This document shows positions 1 through 7,566 of a DNA stretch of 34,872 nt, one piece after another (the first letter of the stretch is position 1; the number at the start of each line of letters is the position of its first letter). The DNA is from a virus. The position numbers and the translations under genes are program-made. Under the pieces are notes generated by a model that worked only from the letters and a program-made list of their open reading frames with translations, was not told the origin of the DNA and did no database searches. The stretch is from the IMG/VR virus record IMGVR_UViG_3300034104_000496, positions 1 to 34,872 of that record, one strand, 5' to 3'.

Positions 1-637
1 TGATAGACTGAGACATGTTGATCTCGTCAAAGCCCAACACGCCAGTGCCCATCATGCCGTTCTTGAATTGCTTGCTGATAGTGTCTGTAGGATTGAACAG
101 ACCTTTCATGCCTTCAACCAAGCCAGCGTTAGCAGCAGGGTTCACGGTAGCGTAACGTGGGGACATCACGGCTGCGTTCTCGTTCAGCTTCTGCTGGGCT
201 TGGAGCAAGACCAAAGAAGTAGAAGGAGTGGTGCCAGGTGTACCAACGGTGTTACCGATGGTTTTGTACGCATTGGCCACGTCTGCATCAATAGAAGATG
301 CCAACTGGCTGATACGAGGCTTCAACACACGCTCTGCGAAGTCATCCAATTGCATGGTCAATTCAGCAGATGTGAAGTTGACACCGATGTGCTTTTGGCT
401 GGCAACGGTCAAAGTGGTGAACTGCTCGTTGTCGTCTTGCACTTGCAAGGCGGCGCCGTCAGTTACCAAAGCGCGGTCAGGTAAACGGATACGGAGGGTA
501 GAACCGATCTTAGCACCTTCAACAGCGAAGCTGTCGTCATACTGGCGGTTCACGTTACGGGTAAGCACAAGGTTGTTCTCGAGGATTTCGAGAGCTTTTC
601 TTGTGATCATATCAATCGTCAGAATACTGTTTGACAT
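1..637 (-). CDS. Major capsid (coat) protein, P22 gp5-like, N-terminal part
   Basis: This gene runs off the left edge, so only the first 212 residues are present. The start ATG follows a good ribosome site (AAGGAC) about 6 bases upstream. The protein opens MSNSILTIDMITRKALEILE and continues with NRQYDDSFAVEGAKIGSTLRI, the style of P22-type coat proteins, whose N-terminal arm is followed by an HK97-like fold. It lies directly downstream of the scaffold gene, which is the usual scaffold-coat order in P22-like phages. It would form the icosahedral shell. The call rests on sequence style plus position; the C-terminal half, including the residues best suited to confirm the fold, is outside the window. 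Confidence 0.85.
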   Translation of the reverse strand, partial: MSNSILTIDMITRKALEILENNLVLTRNVNRQYDDSFAVEGAKIGSTLRIRLPDRALVTDGAALQVQDDNEQFTTLTVASQKHIGVNFTSAELTMQLDDFAERVLKPRISQLASSIDADVANAYKTIGNTVGTPGTTPSTSLVLLQAQQKLNENAAVMSPRYATVNPAANAGLVEGMKGLFNPTDTISKQFKNGMMGTGVLGFDEINMSQSI

Positions 638-658
638 TTCAAAAGTCCTTTAAAAAAA

Positions 659-1450
659 TTAGCGGGTCTGTGCTTGTAGCTTCTTAATCTGCCTTGCACG
701 TTCAGCTTCGATCCACTGTGAGGCCGTCATGCTCTTGATAGAGCGAGGGTCTGTAGTGTCCAAAGTTGCTGCTCCAGCGGAGCGTGCAGTGACAGGAGAA
801 ATCGGCGCGGGCGCAGATGTTGTTTTCTTGATCGGGGGCGCTGATGCCAATTTGGCTTCAATTTTCCCAATCTCTTTCGCCTGACCGAGTGGCGTCATGC
901 GTGAGATGCGATCTGCTTCTTTTGGATTTGAGCCAAGGTAGTACGCTAACTCAGGCCCAATGTCCGAAGACTGGATCGTTTCGGCCATCACGTTTGTGAT
1001 CGGTAGCTTGGGGTTGTAGGCGACTTGTTCAAAGTCATCATACTTGTCCCGCGCTTGCTCTTCACGCTCTTGATAGCTTTCGAGAACGGCTGATTGCTGC
1101 TTGGCTGCTTCACGTTTGGCCAATAGTTCTTCAGCTTTCTGATAGGCCATTGCTTCCGCATAGGCTTCAGGGCTTTCAAACTGGTCAACGGACGCAGTTG
1201 GTGCAGCTTTCACGATTTGCGATTCCGCAGACCGATTTGCTTGCTCTCTTTCCCACTTACGTTGCTCTCTTGCGAGGCGTTTGCCGATCATCGCATCAAT
1301 TTCAGCCTGGGAGTACTTCTTTTCCTCTGTGGCCTGATCAACTTGGTTCTCAGCGACTTCCGGCGTACTTTCAGCAACTTCAGGTGTGGCCGTCACATCC
1401 GTGGTTGGCGCGGAGTCTACTTCCGCTAGGGCTTGGACTTCTTCAGTCAT
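659..1450 (-). CDS. Scaffolding protein
   Basis: This 263-residue protein is highly charged and alanine/glutamate rich. The first 45 residues are an acidic, repetitive tail (repeated TPEVAE). A long predicted helical and coiled-coil stretch follows (about 45-150, with IDAMIGKRLAREQRKWERE). The C-terminus is basic (ARQIKKLQAQTR), as expected for a scaffold that binds the inner coat surface through a positive C-terminal helix. Position supports the role: it is immediately upstream of the coat gene with a 21-base gap. Scaffolds direct procapsid assembly and leave before or during packaging. There is no enzymatic motif and no protease domain. Scaffold sequences diverge fast, so the call depends mainly on composition and location. 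Confidence 0.8.
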   Translation of the reverse strand: MTEEVQALAEVDSAPTTDVTATPEVAESTPEVAENQVDQATEEKKYSQAEIDAMIGKRLAREQRKWEREQANRSAESQIVKAAPTASVDQFESPEAYAEAMAYQKAEELLAKREAAKQQSAVLESYQEREEQARDKYDDFEQVAYNPKLPITNVMAETIQSSDIGPELAYYLGSNPKEADRISRMTPLGQAKEIGKIEAKLASAPPIKKTTSAPAPISPVTARSAGAATLDTTDPRSIKSMTASQWIEAERARQIKKLQAQTR

Positions 1451-1454
1451 TTAT

Positions 1455-1468
1455 GAATCCTAAGATTC
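1455..1468 (-). promoter_or_regulatory. Small hairpin over the scaffold ribosome site
   Basis: On the minus strand GAATC, a four-base TTAG loop and GATTC form a 5-bp stem directly before the scaffold start codon. The only plausible Shine-Dalgarno bases (AGGA, 7 bases before the ATG) lie in the loop and 3' arm. The stem is short, so the effect may be weak. Regulation of scaffold translation is an inference. Confidence 0.25.
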
Positions 1469-1512
1469 CTCGGTCTACTGGGCCGATACAGTTGTTTTAA
1501 TCTTACACCAGA

Positions 1513-1764
1513 TTACTCTGGCTGTGCAACTACTTGAGCAGCTTGATAAGCAGCAATAACTTCAGGTGTGTGAATAGATGCGGCAATTGCTTGCACTTTG
1601 GCATCTTCAGCGCTGTAGTCAGCACCGGGCACAACAACGTGGCGGTGGAATTTGCTACTGATTTCCACGCCATCTTCTTTGATAGCGGTTTTGGTGCGAA
1701 CTTGAATTGAGCCGTTTTCAACAACTTCAATCAGATCGACAGAGATAACTTTTTCGAGGGTCAT
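1513..1764 (-). CDS. Conserved small phage protein of unknown function
   Basis: The product has 83 residues. The start ATG has a clear ribosome site (AAGGAAATATT before ATG). The sequence MTLEKVISVDLIEVVENGSI followed by alternating hydrophobic residues and FHRHVVVPGAD suggests a small beta-rich fold; the last 25 residues look helical (EVIAAYQAAQVVAQPE). It lies between the spike genes and the scaffold gene with short gaps, so it is probably co-transcribed with the late genes. Small proteins of this type are common beside tail fibre genes, where some act as accessory or chaperone factors. I see no motif that assigns a function here. Confidence 0.75.
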   Translation of the reverse strand: MTLEKVISVDLIEVVENGSIQVRTKTAIKEDGVEISSKFHRHVVVPGADYSAEDAKVQAIAASIHTPEVIAAYQAAQVVAQPE

Positions 1765-1776
1765 AATATTTCCTTT

Positions 1777-2040
1777 TTAGCAGTCAATTGCGCCAGCAAA
1801 CGCTGGCAGGGTTTTCAAATGCGCGTAGGCTTGGGCAATAAAGTTGCCGCCAGACAAATCGGGCACAAACGAATGTTCTGTGATTTTTACAAATTCACCA
1901 TCGCTTGAATCTTTGGTGTACAAAACTTGTGCAACCAAACCATCTTTGCCGCCTGAAATTGAATTTACTTTAATGTAGCAGCTAAGGTTTAAGTTGCCCA
2001 CCAATGCTAAATTGACAACCTCTGATTTTTTCAATGCCAT
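1777..2040 (-). CDS. Small protein of unknown function next to the tailspikes
   Basis: The product has 87 residues when started at the ATG (MALKKSEVVNLALVGNLNLS), which has GGAG 7 bases upstream. A TTG-started version 12 bases longer would place its start inside that ribosome site, so the shorter form is preferred. The sequence alternates hydrophobic and polar residues (CYIKVNSISGGKDGLVAQVL), suggesting beta structure. It resembles the small proteins that follow fibre genes in many phages. It sits 12 bases before the next late gene and 23 bases after the second spike. The function is not known; a virion or fibre accessory role is an inference from position only. Confidence 0.7.
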   Translation of the reverse strand: MALKKSEVVNLALVGNLNLSCYIKVNSISGGKDGLVAQVLYTKDSSDGEFVKITEHSFVPDLSGGNFIAQAYAHLKTLPAFAGAIDC

Positions 2041-2063
2041 TTTTATCTCCAATCAAAAATTTA

Positions 2064-3338
2064 TTACATCACTTGAGCAACAGCTTTGACCAAGATAGAA
2101 GCGCCCGAAGTTTGCGTTATTTGGATGTTTAATCCCGACAAAGAGATAGACATTCCAGAACCATTTTGCTGTGTGTAAATATGCGCTGTTCCATCATTGG
2201 CTTTGTTAATTACTGCCCATGCACCGTAAGCTGAAGCAGGGCCACCATTGACGTAATAAGCGTAAACATTGTAGAAAAAATTGCCTGTTGATGGCAAAGT
2301 GATCAATGTTGTTGCAACACCAGAAGCAACTGACAATTGTTTTTCTAACGAATTGATTTTTAGGTCAGTGTCAAAAGTTGCGCCAGTCTGGTAATAAACA
2401 TTCTGTTTGGCAATCTTTCCAGTGTTAGTTATGGTTCCGTCATAACTTACGTTGTTGAGATACAGCGTGCCGGAGTTAGTAAGTGTGCCAAATTCAACAC
2501 CAATCATACTGATGGAGCCGCCAGCGATTTCAGTCGGATTAGCGTAAAGCCCTGCAATATAGTTGTTTAAAACACCCTCATCATACAAGCTCTTAAAGTT
2601 GGCTTCCAAATCAATACTGTAGAACGTATTGCTTCGTGATCCACTCAACACATAAATACCGTACCCACCGTTACCCTCTGAAGTGCCACCAATAAAAGTG
2701 TTGAACACAGCGGCAGATAACAGGATGCCGTGGGAACCCACACCTTCAATGATGGGGTTATAGAATGTGCAAGCAGAAGTCGTTTCACCAACGTCGCGGC
2801 GGTGCAAGTAATAGCCGTACAAAGGTCTGTTTGTAATAAACTCATGCTCGTTGTAAGAAACAACAACATTAAACTCACTGCAAACAGCAAACTCAACAAG
2901 AAGCCCTGCTGCAGTTGTACCACAACCCGCAACACGGCAATCAATTTTCGAGTGGTGTACAGAGCGCCAGTAAATACCGTTAGCAGCCGCAGACGTACCC
3001 TCAACAGTAAAGTTGCCAGTAAATCTCATGTTGTAAACCAAAGCGGGGGCAACGCCAGCGTCAAAAATCAAACAGTTGCCTGTGCCTGTGTAGTTTAATA
3101 AAACCTCGCCTTGGGCTTCCACGCACATATTTGTAACCCCAAAATTAGGGCTTACAGAATATTTGTAAGTGCCAGCGGGGAATACAAGTTTGTATTTATC
3201 AGTTGCAGCGGCAACAAAATTTCGCGCTGCTGTAATGGCCGATGTGCTATCTGCAACACCTGTGGGGTCTGCCCCAAAATCAAGGACGCTAACTGGAGCG
3301 CCATTGATCATTGAGTAGGATGCTTTAGTTAAAGACAT
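2064..3338 (-). CDS. Beta-helix tailspike-like protein (pectate-lyase fold), no head-binding domain
   Basis: The product has 424 residues when started at the ATG with GGAG 6 bases upstream; an upstream in-frame TTG is rejected. Residues about 15-60 carry the pectate-lyase-superfamily opening VSVLDFGADPTGVADSTSAI, followed by KLVFPAGTYKYSV. This is the usual entry to a right-handed parallel beta-helix in tailspikes and depolymerases. Repeated short strands fill residues 90-290, with glycine- and asparagine-rich turns. The C-terminal 100 residues look like a trimerisation or capping domain. Unlike the larger spike upstream it has no N-terminal head-binding domain, so it must attach through another protein. 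Polysaccharide binding or cleavage is likely from the fold, but catalytic residues cannot be placed by eye. Confidence 0.75.
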   Translation of the reverse strand: MSLTKASYSMINGAPVSVLDFGADPTGVADSTSAITAARNFVAAATDKYKLVFPAGTYKYSVSPNFGVTNMCVEAQGEVLLNYTGTGNCLIFDAGVAPALVYNMRFTGNFTVEGTSAAANGIYWRSVHHSKIDCRVAGCGTTAAGLLVEFAVCSEFNVVVSYNEHEFITNRPLYGYYLHRRDVGETTSACTFYNPIIEGVGSHGILLSAAVFNTFIGGTSEGNGGYGIYVLSGSRSNTFYSIDLEANFKSLYDEGVLNNYIAGLYANPTEIAGGSISMIGVEFGTLTNSGTLYLNNVSYDGTITNTGKIAKQNVYYQTGATFDTDLKINSLEKQLSVASGVATTLITLPSTGNFFYNVYAYYVNGGPASAYGAWAVINKANDGTAHIYTQQNGSGMSISLSGLNIQITQTSGASILVKAVAQVM

Positions 3339-3348
3339 TTTTTCTCCA

Positions 3349-4170
3349 TTACGCAAAGTATTGAATAGAAAAGCGTAAAGCCGTTGTATTCGTTATGTTG
3401 GTGTCATCCAATTGCGTTAATGATGCCGCACCTGAACTGATTGCCCCATAAATAAGCAATGTATCTCCGTTATTTAAAACAACTGTCATACCATAAACGC
3501 TACTGGTTGCTGTGTACAACCCAACAGAACCACTGCCTTCAATGCTCGTGCTTGGAAGATAATTTCCACCATTAAAAGGAAGATTTGTAATTGCTATTGC
3601 GCCTGTACTTGAGCCTTTGCTTGTCAAAGTTACTTGAGCAATTAAAGTAACAAGCCTTCCTACTTTGGTGTAAGAGCCTTCAAATGTTCCTGTAATACCA
3701 GTAGAACCACCAGCAAAAGCAAATGTTGGTGTCCAAGTACCTTCTTCATAGTCACTCAGCAACTCGCTTGTGCCTGTGCCTGGTGTGGCAGAAAAGTCGA
3801 TGCCTTTGCCAGATGTGCTGACAACAAGATTGCCAGTGGCAATCTCTATGTTGCCAGCATCGGTGAAGTTGACCTTGTTGACACGGCCAGCGCCGCCCGA
3901 TGATGTTTGAGTTCCAAACGCCAACGGCTGTCCACTGGCCCAGTCAAAATAGTTAGTGCCTGCTGAACGGAACAGCGAAATACGAGCATCGTTAGTTGTT
4001 GAAATCAACTGGCCTGACGCCGTAACATCAGTAGCTGCGATTGCTCGACCTGCGGTCAAGTTTGCCACAGACACTTGCTTAGTCGTGCCGCTTTGAACAA
4101 TTGGCAATACTTCCGTACCCGCAAGCGGGGTAGTTGAAGCGGTAAGTTGCGAGATTTTTAAGTCTGCCAT
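3349..4170 (-). CDS. Tail fibre protein
   Basis: The product has 273 residues with ribosome site AAGGA before the ATG. The N-terminus (MADLKISQLTASTTPLAGTE, then VLPIVQSGTTKQVSVANLTA) is the short repeat-like module seen at the start of many phage fibre proteins. The middle (about 45-135) is glycine- and threonine-rich and contains FDWASGQPLAFGTQ and LLSDYEEGTWTPTF. Similar segments occur in phage tail structural proteins. The C-terminal 130 residues are beta-rich and could be the receptor-binding tip. It lies between two beta-helix spike genes; its stop codon lies 11 bases before the start of the smaller spike gene. Attachment point and receptor are not visible. Confidence 0.75.
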   Translation of the reverse strand: MADLKISQLTASTTPLAGTEVLPIVQSGTTKQVSVANLTAGRAIAATDVTASGQLISTTNDARISLFRSAGTNYFDWASGQPLAFGTQTSSGGAGRVNKVNFTDAGNIEIATGNLVVSTSGKGIDFSATPGTGTSELLSDYEEGTWTPTFAFAGGSTGITGTFEGSYTKVGRLVTLIAQVTLTSKGSSTGAIAITNLPFNGGNYLPSTSIEGSGSVGLYTATSSVYGMTVVLNNGDTLLIYGAISSGAASLTQLDDTNITNTTALRFSIQYFA

Positions 4171-4180
4171 GATTTAATCC

Positions 4181-6256
4181 TTAATTTGGCACATCAACAG
4201 ATATGCGTGAATACTCAATCCAATTTGTACCATCGTAGAAGAAGCTGATTGAACGGCTAAAACCATTTGCGGGGCTTGTCCATGCGGCTAACTTGTACTC
4301 AGCGCCCCATGTGACACCTAAAAGTGCGCCACCTGATGTGTTCTTGACACAGATCGTAAGCAATTGCCCCGCAGCACCATCATTAGTTGGGCTGTTGATT
4401 TGGAATGCGGTGGTGCTAGTGACGTTAATGTTGACAAGAGTTCCAGCAGCCACATCAACAGGCACATTAGGTGCAACAGTCTGCGCGTTGTAGTTGCGAT
4501 ATTGAACCAAAATACCTTTGCTATTTACACTCAAGGCTTTAGCAATAGTGTCGCCATCACGCTTTGTATAAAGTTCCCAAACGCCTCCACTTGTGCCTTC
4601 TTGGAGAGCACGCATACCAGCAACATTGTTTTGACCAGTATCAGCGTAAAAATCATAAACCGCCGCGCCGCCAGCAGAAGGATTTAAAACAGATATTCGG
4701 TTGTTAAAAGCATATTGCCCAATGGCGGCGTTCCATTGCCAAATCATGCTGCCAGTGCTGTTATCAACAATGCGCGAATTGACGGCGACAGAACGGTTTC
4801 CATAAATCTTGTTGTAAAGACCTGGGCCTGACACTGGCAATGTTGCCGCATCAATCTGGATGTCATTACCAGTATTGGCTTCTGAATCATTGCTCAAGAT
4901 CGTATTGCAACGAGGGCCAGAGTTTGTACCATCGGTCTTAAAGTGAATACCGATACCGCCACTAAACTGTGCGCCAACATTTGCAAACACATTGTCGTTA
5001 CAGTTGCCAAGTTGCAATCCATCTTCACCATTTGATCGTGCGTCAACTAAACCACAATAGCCAGCGTTGCAATCGCTCAACCCTAACGGATAACTGGTTG
5101 TTGTAGAGGTGTTGGTCTGGTCAATGCGAAAACCGTTTTTGGTGTTGCCGCATGTGATGATGTAGTCAACCTTCCAAAAATTGCAGTTTACTGTGCTTGG
5201 GCCAGCTTCTGTTTTGCCAATACGCAAACCATCGCCACCATTGTTTCGAGTGCTGAGTGTTCCAATATGAACGCGAGTACCCCAAACTTGAACGCCGTCA
5301 CCAGTGCCTTGCAAATTGCCATCGACATCAAGCATGTCCATGCCACTGCCGTAACCATTCAAAGCAACTGTAGCATCTGAGCCAGTAAAGCCACGCAAAA
5401 TACAAGATGCGCCTCGATTAGCCGCACCAGTGCCGCTTTCAGTAGCATAGCCAGTACCTTCCAAGCTGACTTTATCCGCAACAACAATTTGACTTGTTAC
5501 AAGATAAGTTCCTGCGGGGAAAAACACTGTGCCGCCGCTAGTCAGTGAATTGATGGCTGCTTGAATGGCAACAGCATCGTTTGTTGTGCCATCACCCACA
5601 GCGCCAAAATCTTGAACGCTGACAGTCTGACGCAATTTGGCTTGAACATTGGTTGGCACAGCACCAGTGCCAGCGGGGACATATGTAATTTGCGAGGCGT
5701 TTGTAACGCCTGATCCTTGTTGTTGGCTTGTGGTGAATTTAACTTGTGCGCCAACATGAAGCCCCGACACAAAGGTTACAGTGTCGCTGTCAGTCTCGGT
5801 GTACGCATACTGAGCGCCTGGGCCGTATTGATTTACGCCATCAACAAACACAGACAAGCTGTTAGTGCCTGGCTGATAACTGATAGACAAGTTAAACACT
5901 GTCTGGTTAGCTGTAGCCGTGATAATTTGTTGTTGGTTTGTATACGCAACAAAGTTTGAATTGATACCGCTGATGTTGTCGTAAGTAGCAATCAACACAT
6001 CGTTGCTGTCTTTCAGCACAAACTTGTAGTTAATGCCATCAGTCAGCCAAATTTCACCACTGCCAGACACACGGCCAGCGGCATCTAAAACGATGGGGTT
6101 TGTCCAAGCAGTTGTGCCTTGGGAAGAAGTAAAAGTTGTTGCAGGCGTAGTTGTGCCAGCCGCATAAGTGTAAATCTTACCGCCAGTCAAGACTGCGCCG
6201 GTATTTGTAAAGAACTGGGCCGCAACGCCGCCCACGGGGGAAAGATTGACGGCCAT
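4181..6256 (-). CDS. Tailspike with P22-type head-binding domain and beta-helix
   Basis: The product has 691 residues. Residues 1-100 (GKIYTYAAGTTTPATTF, IVLDAAGRVSGSGEIWL, YKFVLKDSNDVLIATYDN) match the pattern of the P22 tailspike head-binding domain. Residues about 105-175 form a linker module of the type found in phage fibres (SLSVFVDGVNQYGPG). From about 212, VQDFGAVGDGTTNDAVAIQA and VFFPAGTYLVTSQI mark the start of a pectate-lyase-superfamily beta-helix running to roughly 560. The C-terminal 120 residues are a beta-rich cap. It should bind and probably cut surface polysaccharide. The start has GGAG lying across the end of the preceding small gene, so its translation is probably coupled. 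This is the anchor spike; the two genes downstream may build on it. Confidence 0.88.
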   Translation of the reverse strand: MAVNLSPVGGVAAQFFTNTGAVLTGGKIYTYAAGTTTPATTFTSSQGTTAWTNPIVLDAAGRVSGSGEIWLTDGINYKFVLKDSNDVLIATYDNISGINSNFVAYTNQQQIITATANQTVFNLSISYQPGTNSLSVFVDGVNQYGPGAQYAYTETDSDTVTFVSGLHVGAQVKFTTSQQQGSGVTNASQITYVPAGTGAVPTNVQAKLRQTVSVQDFGAVGDGTTNDAVAIQAAINSLTSGGTVFFPAGTYLVTSQIVVADKVSLEGTGYATESGTGAANRGASCILRGFTGSDATVALNGYGSGMDMLDVDGNLQGTGDGVQVWGTRVHIGTLSTRNNGGDGLRIGKTEAGPSTVNCNFWKVDYIITCGNTKNGFRIDQTNTSTTTSYPLGLSDCNAGYCGLVDARSNGEDGLQLGNCNDNVFANVGAQFSGGIGIHFKTDGTNSGPRCNTILSNDSEANTGNDIQIDAATLPVSGPGLYNKIYGNRSVAVNSRIVDNSTGSMIWQWNAAIGQYAFNNRISVLNPSAGGAAVYDFYADTGQNNVAGMRALQEGTSGGVWELYTKRDGDTIAKALSVNSKGILVQYRNYNAQTVAPNVPVDVAAGTLVNINVTSTTAFQINSPTNDGAAGQLLTICVKNTSGGALLGVTWGAEYKLAAWTSPANGFSRSISFFYDGTNWIEYSRISVDVPN

Positions 6257-6261
6257 TTAGG

Positions 6262-6426
6262 TCACTCCAAAAGAATTTGTCCACCGTCCTCTTGGACGAG
6301 GTTGTCGCCAGATTCGGTGAGAAGGTTGCCCACTGAAGCACCGCTGTCGCGTGTGCCTGAAAACAGCGTGACAATACCAGCTAGGCCAATGGCCACCGAA
6401 TTGCGAAGGGCGACACCAAAGCTCAT
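6262..6426 (-). CDS. Small protein before the tailspike
   Basis: This 54-residue gene starts with ATG overlapping the stop of the upstream gene by 4 bases (ATGA), a sign of coupled translation. The protein opens MSFGVALRNSVAIGLAGIVT. Residues 8-23 are hydrophobic, and the rest is polar, ending GDNLVQEDGGQILLE. Its stop lies 5 bases before the tailspike ATG and its last codons carry the tailspike ribosome site. A hydrophobic helix followed by a polar tail fits a small membrane-associated or virion protein. The family is not one I can name. The open frame, overlaps and spacing make it a real gene despite its size. Confidence 0.7.
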   Translation of the reverse strand: MSFGVALRNSVAIGLAGIVTLFSGTRDSGASVGNLLTESGDNLVQEDGGQILLE

Positions 6427-6731
6427 TGCTTATTGATCGGTTTGCAGTATGCAGTGCCATCTGTGCTACCAATACGCAGCACACTGACGCGCCAAGGGGA
6501 GCCGTTTGAGCTGAGTGTCAGAACAAACGGGATAGGTGTAAATGCAGGGATTGGTGTGCTGGCGCTAGTGGCAACAGCACCAACACCCACTTCAACGTAG
6601 CAAGGCACATCAGCCCAGACCAGCACACCTTGTGGGCCAGCGCTCCATGCGGTTGTGTTGCCTGCACTTGCGCCAGCAGTTGCGGTAAAAGCGGGGAAAT
6701 CCGCTTTGCTCATTGGGTTGAGAAGTTCCAA
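6423..6731 (-). CDS. Small structural-type protein of unknown function
   Basis: The product has 102 residues, read from a TTG start that has AGGAG at the right distance. An ATG 18 bases downstream (MSKADFPAFTATAGASAGNT) is the alternative but has only a poor ribosome site. The sequence is alanine, threonine and proline rich with beta-type alternation (VLVWADVPCYVEVGVGAV, IPFVLTLSSNGSPWRVSVL). It has no charged clusters, which suits a small beta-sandwich virion protein. It overlaps the following small gene by 4 bases and follows the HNH endonuclease gene by 11 bases. A head or tail accessory role is inferred from the neighbourhood. Confidence 0.7.
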   Translation of the reverse strand: MELLNPMSKADFPAFTATAGASAGNTTAWSAGPQGVLVWADVPCYVEVGVGAVATSASTPIPAFTPIPFVLTLSSNGSPWRVSVLRIGSTDGTAYCKPINKQ

Positions 6732-6742
6732 AATGCTCTCCT

Positions 6743-7207
6743 TTAGAGATGTCTGGCGAATGCGCCATGATACTTAATACGGGCTTCAGTTGCAACAAGA
6801 TCGGCTAACTCTAAGTCATCAAACCGCCCTAGATTTTTTTGTCGCCCGTTAATGCTCAATTGTACTGCCCACTTACGTTTGGTATTACACCAACTTACGT
6901 TTTTGCAACCAGACTTATTTGTTGGTCTAAGTTGCATGTTTTGTAAGTTTTGACGCCATGAAGCAGGACGCAAATTTTCAATCTTATTGTTTGCGCGGTT
7001 GCCGTCAATATGGTCAATTACTTCTGGCAACCAGCCATGGTGCATCAAAAATATCATGCGATGCGCGTTGTGGCTAGTTCGTTGATGGCTTATTTGAATG
7101 TACCCTGTATGGTGCAAAGTCCCTGCTTTTTTACCATTTTTGCGGCGATACAACACTCCGTCCTTGTATTCAAAGACCGATAAGAGTGTTGCTTGGTCAA
7201 GTGTCAT
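6743..7207 (-). CDS. HNH homing endonuclease with AP2 DNA-binding domain
   Basis: The product has 154 residues. Residues 1-45 hold the N-terminal NUMOD-like part (YKDGVLYRRKNGKKAGTLHH, GYIQISHQ). Residues about 48-90 hold the HNH core: AHRMIFLMHHG, then IDHIDGNRANNKIENLR with the metal-binding H66 and N78, then NLQN. Residues about 98-145 (GCKNVSWCNTKRKWAVQLSI, LGRFDDLELADLVATEARI) are an AP2-type DNA-binding domain. Together they are the standard layout of a free-standing phage homing endonuclease, which nicks or cuts DNA lacking the gene and copies itself in by repair. It starts 4 bases inside the end of the upstream gene (ATGA) without a strong ribosome site, so it appears to be translated by coupling. 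No intron is visible. Confidence 0.9.
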   Translation of the reverse strand: MTLDQATLLSVFEYKDGVLYRRKNGKKAGTLHHTGYIQISHQRTSHNAHRMIFLMHHGWLPEVIDHIDGNRANNKIENLRPASWRQNLQNMQLRPTNKSGCKNVSWCNTKRKWAVQLSINGRQKNLGRFDDLELADLVATEARIKYHGAFARHL

Positions 7208-7566
7208 GCAAGGAACTTTAACTTATAGAGGGTTCTTAGATATATCTCAACGATATTATCTATCAATTGTTGGAGCGATGAGTCAGATTTATCACACACA
7301 TCGTATCTTGCGGCTTCAATTTCGGCAAGCGAATCTTGCAAAAACTCGATGATATTGGCTGTCTTTTTGGCCGAATGCAGGGTAATTGGGCCAATTAGAC
7401 CATGACGGCCTTGATAGGCTTCGGCAAAGTCGTCAGCTGCGCCAATGATACGCTCGTAGAAAATGTTGAGCGCCACATGCTTGCTGTAACTGCGAGTGTT
7501 CAAATGCACCGAGTGAGTTACATCACGGGCTAGGAATAAGATTCCGATAAAGTCTGCGGCTTTCAT
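7204..7566 (-). CDS. Conserved phage protein, DUF5856-like
   Basis: The product has 120 residues, all-helical in appearance. The motifs KAADFIGILFLARDVTHSVH and FAEAYQGRHGLIGPIT recall a family widespread in phages, which I believe is DUF5856. Regularly placed histidines and acidic residues (H18, H21, E38, E49, H54) give a ferritin-like or four-helix impression, but this is not proof of metal binding. It overlaps the portal gene end by 4 bases (ATGA), so it is translated with the head genes. Its place between portal and fibre genes is common for this family. The function is unknown. Confidence 0.8.
   Translation of the reverse strand: MKAADFIGILFLARDVTHSVHLNTRSYSKHVALNIFYERIIGAADDFAEAYQGRHGLIGPITLHSAKKTANIIEFLQDSLAEIEAARYDVCDKSDSSLQQLIDNIVEIYLRTLYKLKFLA

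Noticed and set aside
68-653. Plus-strand open frames over the coat gene
   Set aside because: They are antisense to a recognisable coat gene and have no ribosome site.
6257-6484. 75-residue minus-strand frame across the small gene before the tailspike
   Set aside because: Its composition is unlike phage proteins and it has no ribosome site. The 54-residue frame in the same interval has an ATGA overlap and carries the tailspike ribosome site.
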